From contig SYFN01000217.1 of NCBI GenBank assembly GCA_005800405.1, positions 1-5,585 on the forward strand: a stretch of DNA of 5,585 nt, read 5' to 3'. Both the position numbers and the translations under genes were made by a program. Position 1 is the first letter of the stretch; each line of letters starts with the position of its first letter. Positions 1-5,585 of the stretch are shown here, in pieces. The notes beneath the pieces were generated by a model, which was not told where the DNA came from, did not search any database, and saw only the letters and a list, made by a program, of their open reading frames with translations. The stretch comes from Burkholderiales bacterium (lineage in GTDB: Bacteria; Pseudomonadota; Gammaproteobacteria; Burkholderiales; Burkholderiaceae_D).

Positions 1-1032
1 CTCGATCGTCTGTCCTGACATGGAGTTCACGATATCACCGGGTCGGGTTGCCCGACCTGATGGCATATTCTCGCACGTCGGGATGACGCCAATCACGTTC
101 AGGTTCAGCTGCATTTCGGCTATCGCGCGGAGGGTGCCCAGCACCGAGGCTGCACCGCACATGTCATATTTCATCTCATCCATACCCGAGCCGGGCTTGA
201 GTGAAATGCCACCCGTGTCAAAGGTGATGCCTTTTCCGACCAGGACGATCGGTGCATCCTTTGCCTTGCCACCCATGTGCTTAAGGATGATGAACTTCGG
301 TGGCTGATCACTCCCATTGGTCACCGACAAAAAGCTACCCATCTTGAGGGCTTCGAGTTGCTTGCGGTCGAGAACCTCGATACCGAGCTTGAATTCTCGT
401 CCTAGCTGTTTTGCCGTGGTTGCCAGGTACGTCGGTGTACAGATGTTCGGCGGAAGGTTGCCCAAGGTCTTGCTCAGATCCATGCCATTGGCCAGCGCAA
501 TGCTTTGTGAGAGCGTTTTGCGTGCATGGGCCAGGCTTTTTTCATCGACCGCGAGTGTCACCTTGGTGACGCCTGACCGGTTTTCATCCTTCTTGCTCTT
601 GAGCCCATCAGCGCGATAGATGCTTTCACGCAGTGCCAGGACCATAGTGCGCTGCGCCCAGTCCGCGTCGTGTCCCTGGACTACGTCGAGGGGCAGCGCG
701 ATAAGCGCATCGTTGCTGCCCAGCGTCGCGAATACACGCGCTACCGCTTGCGCAGCGCTGATGAAGTTTCGATCAGATACCTCACCCTCTTTGCCCAATC
801 CAACTAATAGCACGCGTCTTGCGCTACCGCTGGAACGGTGCAGCAGCAGGGTCGTGCCTGCCTTGCCGGAGATATCACCGCTCTTGATTGCGGCGGTGAG
901 TGAGGATTTCTCGTCAAGTAACTTGGCGGCGGCCGAGAGCTTGCCGTTTTCGAATATGCCGACTGCAATACACCCTGTCTTGTGCTGGGCGATTGCGTTT
1001 TTTGCATTAAAAGCTTTTATGCTAAAGTCCAT
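1..1032 (-). CDS. pepA: Leucyl aminopeptidase PepA (M17 family), C-terminal part beyond window
   Basis: Cytosolic di-metal exopeptidase that releases N-terminal residues from peptides; in E. coli the same protein also binds DNA. The reading frame is open through all 344 codons in the window and starts [13 protein letters not shown]. Family motifs seen: [13 protein letters not shown] near residues 184-196, [11 protein letters not shown] at about 265-275, and [14 protein letters not shown] after it. By alignment from memory to E. coli PepA (offset about 3), K267, D272 and D290 are metal ligands and K279 is the catalytic lysine. The frame leaves the window at GQTIE, so the NTDAEGR signature with the last two ligands should lie just outside. 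Family members are about 500 residues, so about a third is missing. The ATG at 1030-1032 is preceded by AAAGGGG at 5-nt spacing. It is divergent from lptF, as in E. coli. The identification is secure. Confidence 0.97.
   Translation of the reverse strand, partial: MDFSIKAFNAKNAIAQHKTGCIAVGIFENGKLSAAAKLLDEKSSLTAAIKSGDISGKAGTTLLLHRSSGSARRVLLVGLGKEGEVSDRNFISAAQAVARVFATLGSNDALIALPLDVVQGHDADWAQRTMVLALRESIYRADGLKSKKDENRSGVTKVTLAVDEKSLAHARKTLSQSIALANGMDLSKTLGNLPPNICTPTYLATTAKQLGREFKLGIEVLDRKQLEALKMGSFLSVTNGSDQPPKFIILKHMGGKAKDAPIVLVGKGITFDTGGISLKPGSGMDEMKYDMCGAASVLGTLRAIAEMQLNLNVIGVIPTCENMPSGRATRPGDIVNSMSGQTIE
1008..1019. repeat. 12-bp perfect palindrome TAAAAGCTTTTA inside the pepA start
   Basis: The 12 bases read the same on both strands and cover roughly codons 5-8 of pepA, about 50-60 bp upstream of the lptF start. 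They are flanked by GCAT on the left and ATGC on the right, but these arms are one base out of register with the core. This could be an operator for the divergent pair or merely AT-rich codons (Ile-Lys-Ala-Phe). No known operator is recognised. Confidence 0.3.
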
Positions 1033-1037
1033 AGCCA

Positions 1038-1044
1038 CCCCTTT
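1038..1044 (-). promoter_or_regulatory. Shine-Dalgarno of pepA
   Basis: On the minus strand the sequence reads AAAGGGG, then 5 nt (TGGCT), then the ATG of pepA. This purine-rich element decides the pepA start and leaves room for only a short leader before the predicted -10 box. Confidence 0.7.
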
Positions 1045-1053
1045 AATGCGCCC

Positions 1054-1059
1054 ATTATA
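1054..1059 (-). promoter_or_regulatory. Predicted pepA -10 box (TATAAT)
   Basis: The minus strand carries a perfect consensus TATAAT. A start site about 7 nt downstream would give a leader of roughly 15 nt that just holds the Shine-Dalgarno. No good -35 hexamer is seen: at 16-18 bp spacing only CGCTGA-like sequence occurs, which overlaps the lptF coding start. There is no TGn extension. Confidence 0.5.
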
Positions 1060-1061
1060 GT
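1056..1061 (+). promoter_or_regulatory. Possible lptF -10 box (TATAGT), overlapping the pepA -10
   Basis: TATAGT matches the consensus at five of six positions and shares four bases with the minus-strand TATAAT. Initiation at the usual distance would fall at or next to the A of the lptF ATG at 1068. No convincing -35 is visible. An alternative promoter lies inside pepA: TTGCGT at 993-998 with TATGCT at 1018-1023 (19-bp spacer), which would give a leader of about 38 nt. Which one is used cannot be told from sequence. Confidence 0.3.
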
Positions 1062-1067
1062 CTCCGA

Positions 1068-2207
1068 ATGATTTTTCAGCGCGCCATACGCCGCGAACTG
1101 CTCAATACCGTGGGCGCCGTGTTCACCGCGCTATTCACGATCATCATATCCGTTACGCTGATACGCATTCTTGGCAATGCTGCTGCGGGTAAGATCGCAT
1201 CCTCAGATGTGCTGTCGCTGCTCGGGTTCGCGTCACTGATCAATTTGCCAGTCCTGATCTCGCTATCGACCTTCATCGCAGTACTGATGGTCGTCGCCCG
1301 CAGTTATCAAGATTCCGAAATGGTCGTCTGGTTTGCCTCAGGCGTCTCGTTGATGGATTGGGTGCGTCCAGTCATACAGGTCGGCATACCGATGGTGATA
1401 CTGACTGCTGTGCTCTCTTTCTGGCTCACCCCCTGGTCACAAAAACTCTCTGCCGAACAGCGTGAACGCTTCCGCAACCGGGAAGATGTTTCGCGTGTGT
1501 CTCCGGGTAAGTTTCAAGAGTCAGCCAATGGGCAAAAAGTATTCTTTGTAGAGGGTCTCTCTTCGGATACTACCCGAGTCAACAACGTTTTTCTCAGTCA
1601 AAATAAAAATCAAAATCAGGAGAGTGGCGTAGTTTTGGCGCGCGAGGGGACAGTGCGTATCGATGCCTCAGGTAACAAGCTGCTTCAGCTGCTTGATGGC
1701 CGTCGTTACGACGGCATGCCCGGGTCCCGTGAATTTCGAATCATGGATTTCGAGAGATATACGGTAATCATCGCGAGCAATACCAAGGAACTCGCAGAAA
1801 ATAAATCAGCCCGCGTGCTCGCTACTGCAGAGTTGATCAATGATCCGAGTCGAAACAATCTTGCTGAGCTGCTGTTTCGTATCTCCGCGCCCCTGACCTG
1901 CTTCATGCAAATGCTGCTTGCCATACCACTGGGCTTCGTCAATCCTCGGCGCGGCCGGACGCTGAATTTAATGATTGCCCTGCTTTTGGCGGTGACCTAC
2001 TTTAATGCCACCAGTATCATGCAGGCGATGGTGGCACAGGGTAAAACCTCATTTGGAATGTCTTGGTGGCCCTTGCATATGGCGGCGCTCGCGTTAATCA
2101 GCCTGTTATTTTTCTGGCGAAACAACCCCAATATACGTTGGCATCCGTCAGCCTGGCTGACGGTGGCGCGTCGCTTGGTGATGCCGCGCTCCGGAGGCGT
2201 GTCATGA
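1068..2207 (+). CDS. lptF: LPS export ABC transporter permease LptF
   Basis: Inner-membrane subunit that pairs with LptG and the LptB ATPase dimer to extract lipopolysaccharide and pass it to LptC. The 379-residue protein has the family layout: three N-terminal membrane helices (about 11-35, 50-77, 100-122), a periplasmic beta-jellyroll (about 123-265) and three C-terminal helices (about 268-291, 299-317, 332-350). The cytoplasmic coupling-helix segment with YQDSEM and FASGVS (about 80-95) corresponds to YTESEI/ACGLS of E. coli LptF and contacts LptB. The stretch [17 protein letters not shown] (147-163) matches the conserved start of the jellyroll. The start is fixed by an in-frame TAA at 1044-1046 with no other start codon between, yet there is no Shine-Dalgarno. 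The stop overlaps the lptG start (ATGA). A hydrophilic tail of about 29 residues follows the last helix. Identification is firm. Confidence 0.96.
   Translation: MIFQRAIRRELLNTVGAVFTALFTIIISVTLIRILGNAAAGKIASSDVLSLLGFASLINLPVLISLSTFIAVLMVVARSYQDSEMVVWFASGVSLMDWVRPVIQVGIPMVILTAVLSFWLTPWSQKLSAEQRERFRNREDVSRVSPGKFQESANGQKVFFVEGLSSDTTRVNNVFLSQNKNQNQESGVVLAREGTVRIDASGNKLLQLLDGRRYDGMPGSREFRIMDFERYTVIIASNTKELAENKSARVLATAELINDPSRNNLAELLFRISAPLTCFMQMLLAIPLGFVNPRRGRTLNLMIALLLAVTYFNATSIMQAMVAQGKTSFGMSWWPLHMAALALISLLFFWRNNPNIRWHPSAWLTVARRLVMPRSGGVS
2145..2163. repeat. 19-bp perfect inverted repeat near the 3' end of lptF
   Basis: CCGTCAGCC and GGCTGACGG flank a single T. As RNA it would fold as an 8-bp GC-rich stem with a CTG triloop. 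It lies within the codons for the lptF C-terminal tail (PSAWLTV), ending 40 nt before the lptG start codon. No U-tract follows, so it is not an intrinsic terminator. It could affect transcript stability or lptG translation, or bind a dimeric protein as DNA; no function is established. Confidence 0.5.
2193..2197 (+). promoter_or_regulatory. Shine-Dalgarno of lptG (GGAGG)
   Basis: GGAGG sits inside the last codons of lptF, 6 nt before the ATG at 2204. It supports that start over the earlier in-frame start codon at 2063, which would give a long N-terminal extension overlapping lptF that the LptG family lacks. Confidence 0.8.
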
Positions 2208-3340
2208 CGGTCCTTCGACGGTATTTTGCAAATGAAATTTACCGCTCTGTCGCCTTTGTCCTAATAGCTTTTCTTGCGCTATTCGCTTTTCTCGACATGA
2301 TGAGCGAGATCAAGTCGGTAGGTCAGGGAGGCTATCGCATCGAGCATGCGTTTATGTATGTCTCGCTTGGACTGCCAAATTACGCTTACCAGATCATGCC
2401 GATTGCGGCGCTGATCGGTACCATTTATGTGATGGCCCAATTCGCCGCACGCTCCGAATTCACCGTCATGCGAGCGTCTTCCCTGTCGATGTCCGGTGTC
2501 ATTCGTATGCTGTTACCGATTACGATAATCTTTGCGGTACTGACCTTCGTGATGGGCGAATTCGTTGCACCACGCTCTCACGATTTTCGGGAGAGTTTCA
2601 AGCGGCGCACTCAGGGAGCGACGATTTCGTCGGAATTCCGCTCTGGATTATGGGCCAAGGATGTGCTTCGTGATCCCTCAACCAAGCAAATCGTGGGCTC
2701 CCGGTTCCTCAATGCAGGCAAGGTAGATTTCAGCGGCGCGCTTCGATCAATCTGGATTTATGAGGTTGATACGCAGATGCGCTTGATGACTCTTATCACG
2801 GCAGAGGAGGCGCATTTTCTGAACAATAACCAGTGGCGGCTGGATAGGGTAAAGGAGATACGATTTGCTAACTATCTGAGCCAAGGAAATTCCACTCAAT
2901 CTGCAGGGGCCACGCAGTACAAGCTCGACTCCAGCATACTTAAATCAGAGATAACGCCAGAGATCATGGCCGTCTTGGTTTCTGATCCTTACAGAATGTC
3001 GGCACTGGATCTGATTGTTTTCACCAAGCATCTGGCTGAAAATCGGCAGCGTACCGACCGGTATGAGATTGCCTTGTGGACCAAGCTGTTCTACCCGTTG
3101 GCAGTATTCGTGATGATGGCACTGGCATTACCATTTGCGTATCTCCAGTCACGCAGCGGAGGTTTATCGCTGAAAATTTTTGTAGGCATCATGATTGGTG
3201 TATCGTTCCAGCTGCTTAATAGTCTTTTCTCGCATATCGGCCTGCTCAACACCTGGCCACCGGTCATAACCGCTATTGCACCGAGTGCCTTGTTTTTGTT
3301 TGCCGCTATAAGCGCATGTCGATGGGCGGAGAGGAACTGA
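2204..3340 (+). CDS. lptG: LPS export ABC transporter permease LptG
   Basis: Second permease half of LptB2FG, forming with LptF the cavity that takes LPS from the outer leaflet of the inner membrane. The 378-residue protein shows helices at about 12-32, 58-80 and 98-122, a periplasmic jellyroll at about 123-260, and helices at about 295-314, 324-344 and 354-374. Residues 31-44 (with K37 and VGQGGY) align with the lysine-rich DQLKKAGQGSY of E. coli LptG, a segment implicated in LPS contact. AARSEFTVMRASS (81-93) matches the LptB-contacting coupling helix, and SGLWAKD (147-153) is a conserved jellyroll motif. The ATG overlaps the lptF stop by 4 nt and has a GGAGG, so translation is probably coupled and the two subunits made in similar amounts. 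It is slightly longer than the E. coli protein (about 360 residues). Confidence 0.96.
   Translation: MTVLRRYFANEIYRSVAFVLIAFLALFAFLDMMSEIKSVGQGGYRIEHAFMYVSLGLPNYAYQIMPIAALIGTIYVMAQFAARSEFTVMRASSLSMSGVIRMLLPITIIFAVLTFVMGEFVAPRSHDFRESFKRRTQGATISSEFRSGLWAKDVLRDPSTKQIVGSRFLNAGKVDFSGALRSIWIYEVDTQMRLMTLITAEEAHFLNNNQWRLDRVKEIRFANYLSQGNSTQSAGATQYKLDSSILKSEITPEIMAVLVSDPYRMSALDLIVFTKHLAENRQRTDRYEIALWTKLFYPLAVFVMMALALPFAYLQSRSGGLSLKIFVGIMIGVSFQLLNSLFSHIGLLNTWPPVITAIAPSALFLFAAISACRWAERN
3328..3336 (+). promoter_or_regulatory. Shine-Dalgarno region of the cbiX-type gene
   Basis: GGAGAGGAA lies within the last codons of lptG, just ahead of the ATG at 3340. It supports that start over the in-frame ATGs at 3316 and 3322, which would place the start deeper in lptG. 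Confidence 0.6.
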
Positions 3341-3726
3341 TGACAATCAAAAAAGCACTCGTACTTTTCGCTCACGGTGCGCGTGATCCGCGCTGGGCTC
3401 AACCTTTTCAGAAATTACAGAAAATTGCGCAGTCGAACTTACCCGCTACTACAGTTGAACTCGCTTTCCTGGAACTTATGGAGCCGCAGCTGCCGGCTGT
3501 CGTCTCTCAGTTGGCTGAGCGCGGCTGCACTGAGATCGGTGTGGTACCGGTATTTCTCGGGCAAGGTGGCCATGTGCTGCGTGATCTTCCGCCCATGATT
3601 GAATCGCTGCGCGCGCAATATCCCACCGTATCACTGCACGTCAGTGATGCAGTGGGCGAGAGTCCCGAAGTGCTTGATGCTATTGCTGCTTATTGCGTCA
3701 GCAGGATCCAAGATAGCGCTAACTGA
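3340..3726 (+). CDS. cbiX: Small CbiX/SirB-type sirohydrochlorin chelatase
   Basis: Short single-domain class II chelatase of 128 residues, the size of CbiX-S proteins, which work as dimers and insert cobalt or iron into sirohydrochlorin. Visible motifs are LFAHGARDPRW (9-19) with H12, and VVPVFLGQGGHVLRDLP (68-84) with H78. These are the two histidines that bind metal and tetrapyrrole in this family. Metal choice cannot be read from the sequence. With a SUMT gene and cysN facing it, I infer iron insertion to make siroheme. The start at 3340 overlaps the lptG stop by one base (TGATG), so it is likely cotranscribed and coupled with lptFG, although no functional link to LPS export is evident. 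MTIKKALVLFAHG fits the family N-terminus. The protein ends soon after the core fold without a His-rich tail. Confidence 0.88.
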   Translation: MTIKKALVLFAHGARDPRWAQPFQKLQKIAQSNLPATTVELAFLELMEPQLPAVVSQLAERGCTEIGVVPVFLGQGGHVLRDLPPMIESLRAQYPTVSLHVSDAVGESPEVLDAIAAYCVSRIQDSAN

Positions 3727-3826
3727 ACGCAACCTCTCATCTCTGCGGTTGAAAAAATGGCGATGAATTCCCAATTTTGTATTTCTGAGTCACTCGATTT
3801 TGCTGGTGGATTTGATTGGTTTTTCG
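3727..3826. other. Convergent intergenic spacer, no clear terminator
   Basis: This 100-bp AT-rich spacer separates two converging genes. CAACC (3730-3734) and GGTTG (3747-3751) could form a 5-bp stem with a 12-nt loop, but on the plus strand it is followed by A6, and on the minus strand the T6 precedes it, so neither direction has the stem-then-T order. T-runs near 3820-3836 lack a good stem before them. Termination may be Rho-dependent or use weak structures. Confidence 0.4.
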
Positions 3827-4570
3827 CTAATTTTTTGGGACTCTCGGCTGCATAGCGTCACCGATCATTACGAGTACGGGCCCTTCGCAAGCGGGTATAC
3901 CCTTGGACATCTCGTTGAGCGTCATGCGCATCACACGCTGGTCGGTGCGGCTGACGTTTTCAATCGCGATCACCGGTGTCTCGGCGGCTTTACCATGCGC
4001 TAGCAAACGCTTCGCAGTTTCTATCGCTTCCTGACCGCCCATGTACTGCACCAGTGTGTCGCAGGAGGGTAGTGCTGCCTGATCGGTTTCTCCTGTGCCT
4101 GTGGTGGAGGTAAAAAAAGCCACATTGCGCGCCACGCCGCGCTTGGTGAGTGGTTGGCATATCGCGGCAGCGGCAGCAAATGCCGTGGTTATACCCGGGA
4201 CGATTTCGTAGGGAATGCCGGCAGATTCGAGAGCCCGGAGTTCCTCATCGGCCCGCCCGAACAGCATGGGATCACCCCCTTTGAGCCGCACGACGCGGTC
4301 GTAGCGAAAAGCACAAGCGATCAGTTTCTGATTGATCAGCGTCTGCGCCGTGGAGCGCTGACCACTGCGTTTACCCACCAAGATAAGCTGAGCTTGCGAG
4401 CAAAGTGCGAGAATATCTGCGGTGACAAGGGCATCATGCAAAACAATTTCTGCATCGCGCAGCACTGCGGCACCCCGTATGGTAATGAGATCGGCAGCGC
4501 CGGGACCGGCGCCCACCAGCCAGACGCGACCCGGATGCGTCCGGATCGGTCTGTTGAATGGATCCTGCAT
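3827..4570 (-). CDS. cobA: Uroporphyrinogen-III C-methyltransferase (SUMT)
   Basis: Uses two SAM to methylate uroporphyrinogen III at C2 and C7, giving precorrin-2, the branch point to siroheme and cobalamin. The 247 residues carry the full set of SUMT motifs: VWLVGAGPGAADLIT (16-30), VGKRSGQRSTAQ (65-76), VVRLKGGDPMLFGRADEE (93-110) and VPGITTAFAAAA (124-135). The C-terminal SAM-binding half includes FFTSTTGTG (152-160), LVQYMGG (173-179) and the late VLVMIGDAM. It is a stand-alone SUMT; the CysG-type N-terminal dehydrogenase/ferrochelatase domain is absent. An in-frame stop at 4580-4582 leaves ATG 4568-4570 as the only sensible start, but I see no Shine-Dalgarno. It follows cysN after 36 nt on the same strand, which points to siroheme for sulfite reductase. 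GPGAAD in place of the common GPGDPD is, from memory, normal for betaproteobacterial members. Confidence 0.95.
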   Translation of the reverse strand: MQDPFNRPIRTHPGRVWLVGAGPGAADLITIRGAAVLRDAEIVLHDALVTADILALCSQAQLILVGKRSGQRSTAQTLINQKLIACAFRYDRVVRLKGGDPMLFGRADEELRALESAGIPYEIVPGITTAFAAAAAICQPLTKRGVARNVAFFTSTTGTGETDQAALPSCDTLVQYMGGQEAIETAKRLLAHGKAAETPVIAIENVSRTDQRVMRMTLNEMSKGIPACEGPVLVMIGDAMQPRVPKN

Positions 4571-4589
4571 CAGTGCAGTTTATCAGTGC
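4569..4589. repeat. Direct repeat ATCAGTGC x2 spanning the cobA start
   Basis: ATCAGTGC occurs at 4569-4576 and again at 4582-4589, a 13-nt period with a 5-nt spacer. The first copy overlaps the cobA start codon. On the coding strand the units read GCACTGAT. This may be a small local duplication or a pair of binding half-sites; 8-bp repeats also arise by chance. Confidence 0.45.
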
Positions 4590-4606
4590 GGCAAGTGCCC
4601 CAGCAA

Positions 4607-5585
4607 TCAGCCCAGACGAATCATGCCCGCAGCAACCGTCTGGTGTGAAATTTCATCAATCAGGATGAAGCTGCCAGTCGCACGACAATTTTCATACGCA
4701 TCCGCAGCCAGCGGTTGCTGAACTGTGAGCGTGATGCGCCCAATACCGTTGAGTGCCAGGGTATCGCCGCTGTACTGCTGTTGTGTATTGATATCCAGGA
4801 GTGAGTCCAGTGATAACACTTTCGCCGCCACCTGACGTGTGGTGTGCTTGAGCCAGTACTTGCGACGCAAATCGAGCGGTTCTTCCGAAAGCCAGCATAC
4901 ATCGGCCGTCACCTGTTTGAGCACGGTAGCCGGCGCATCTGCAGCGACCAGCATGTCGCCACGCGAGATATCGACATATTCCTCCAGCAGAATCGTCACC
5001 GATTTGCCGGCAGAGGCGCTCTCCAAAGAGCCATCCAGTGTAAATAGGTCTTTGACGGTGGCTGACAAGCCCGTCGGTTGCACCAGTAGTTTGTCACCCT
5101 TGCGAACCGTACCCGATTCAACGCGGCCCATATAACCGCGGAAATCGTTAGCCTCGTGACCGTTGTGACGTGCCACCAACTGCACTGGAAAGCGCAAGGC
5201 TTGTGCATGCTCGTTGTCATGTACTGGCAGGGATTCGAGCAAATCAATCAACGTCGGACCCGAGTACCAGGTCATGTTCTCGCTGCGCGTGACCACGTTA
5301 TCACCTGCCAGCGCTGACATGGGAATAGGGCGTACATTTTTCAGGCCCAGCTGCGCGGCGAAGACTTCATAAGCTGCCACGATGCGATCGTAAACCAACG
5401 AGCCATAGTCTACCAGGTCCATCTTGTTGACCGCGACGATGACATGCTCGATTTGCAGTAGTTTGGCGATGGTGGAATGACGTTTGGTTTGAATCAGTAG
5501 CTCGGCCTTGCCATCTTCACCGAACTTGACTTTGGATGCATCGACCAGAATGATCACCGCGTCGGCAGTCGATGCGCCGGTGGCC
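4607..5585 (-). CDS. cysN: Sulfate adenylyltransferase subunit 1 CysN, N-terminus beyond window
   Basis: GTPase subunit that, with CysD, drives formation of APS from sulfate and ATP, the first step of assimilatory sulfate reduction. The visible 325 codons begin at ATGASTADAV, the segment just after the G3 motif DTPGH, so the P-loop, G2 and G3 lie outside. Seen here are the G4 motif NKMD (5417-5428, in VAVNKMDLVDY), the G5-like PMSAL, then EF-Tu-like beta-barrel domains 2 and 3 with FPVQLVAR, GRVESGTVRKGD and DISRGDML. The C-terminal TGSFILIDEISHQTVAAGMI is typical of CysN. The protein stops there, so it is not a CysNC fusion with APS kinase. The residue called as a start at 5555-5557 is an internal GTG valine; the frame continues to the window edge. 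Roughly 100-110 residues are probably missing. cobA lies 36 nt downstream on the same strand. Confidence 0.95.
   Translation of the reverse strand, partial: ATGASTADAVIILVDASKVKFGEDGKAELLIQTKRHSTIAKLLQIEHVIVAVNKMDLVDYGSLVYDRIVAAYEVFAAQLGLKNVRPIPMSALAGDNVVTRSENMTWYSGPTLIDLLESLPVHDNEHAQALRFPVQLVARHNGHEANDFRGYMGRVESGTVRKGDKLLVQPTGLSATVKDLFTLDGSLESASAGKSVTILLEEYVDISRGDMLVAADAPATVLKQVTADVCWLSEEPLDLRRKYWLKHTTRQVAAKVLSLDSLLDINTQQQYSGDTLALNGIGRITLTVQQPLAADAYENCRATGSFILIDEISHQTVAAGMIRLG

Noticed and set aside
20..1060. Three plus-strand open frames (20-307, 317-619, 620-1060) and a minus-strand frame at 804-1007
   Set aside because: They lie over or antisense to pepA, whose own frame is open and full of family motifs. 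The shadow proteins show no recognisable domain.
2063..2203. Upstream in-frame start for lptG at 2063
   Set aside because: It would add 47 residues overlapping the LptF C-terminus. The ATG at 2204 has a GGAGG at 6 nt and gives the normal LptG N-terminus.
3316..3339. Earlier start codons (3316, 3322) for the cbiX-type gene
   Set aside because: They lie inside lptG. The ATG at 3340 overlaps the lptG stop in the usual coupled way and gives a family-like N-terminus.
3729..3757. Hairpin CAACC/GGTTG with A6 as a terminator
   Set aside because: The stem is only 5 bp with a 12-nt loop, and the T-tract is on the wrong side for either direction of transcription.
3800..4003. 67-residue plus-strand frame starting in the convergent spacer
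   Set aside because: Most of it is antisense to cobA, there is no ribosome site, and the protein has no recognisable feature.
4154..4721. Plus-strand frames over cobA and the cysN end (4154-4648, 4422-4721)
   Set aside because: Antisense shadows of two well-identified genes, with no domain signal.
4660..5247. Small frames over cysN on both strands (4660-4902, 4692-4898, 4839-5135, 4844-5047, 4996-5247)
   Set aside because: All overlap the cysN frame, which carries the NKMD motif and the typical CysN C-terminus.
5555..5557. GTG at 5555-5557 as the cysN start
   Set aside because: The upstream codons in the same frame continue as ATGASTADA, a conserved CysN segment, so the gene is simply cut by the window edge.

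Overview
The window is an ordinary-looking chromosomal stretch from a Gram-negative proteobacterium, most likely a betaproteobacterium. The evidence for Gram-negative is the LPS-export permease pair LptF/LptG. The betaproteobacterial call rests on the wording of the SUMT and CysN proteins and on the pepA/lptF divergent pair, and comes from memory of the families rather than a search. Coding density is high, spacers are short, and I see no mobile element, tRNA, rRNA or CRISPR array.

Layout: (1) 1-1032, minus strand: the N-terminal two thirds of pepA (leucyl aminopeptidase), cut by the window edge just before the expected NTDAEGR signature. (2) 1033-1067: a 35-bp divergent spacer with a TATAAT -10 for pepA and an overlapping TATAGT on the other strand for lptF. 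(3) 1068-3726, plus strand: lptF, lptG and a small CbiX/SirB-type chelatase, each overlapping the next by 4 nt or 1 nt, so probably one translationally coupled operon. (4) 3727-3826: a 100-bp convergent spacer without a convincing terminator. (5) 3827-5585, minus strand: a SUMT gene (cobA) downstream of cysN, which runs off the right edge.

Functionally there are two themes. LptF and LptG form the membrane part of the LptB2FG transporter that extracts LPS from the inner membrane. The cysN-cobA pair and the convergent cbiX fit assimilatory sulfate reduction: CysN is the GTPase subunit of ATP sulfurylase, SUMT makes precorrin-2, and the CbiX/SirB protein can insert metal into sirohydrochlorin to give siroheme, the cofactor of sulfite reductase. 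The precorrin-2 dehydrogenase step is not in the window.

I found no undescribed system. The points worth a second look are local: the symmetric -10 element in the pepA/lptF spacer, an lptF start with no Shine-Dalgarno that may be leaderless, a 19-bp inverted repeat at the end of lptF, the chelatase in the LPS-export operon, and a direct repeat over the cobA start.
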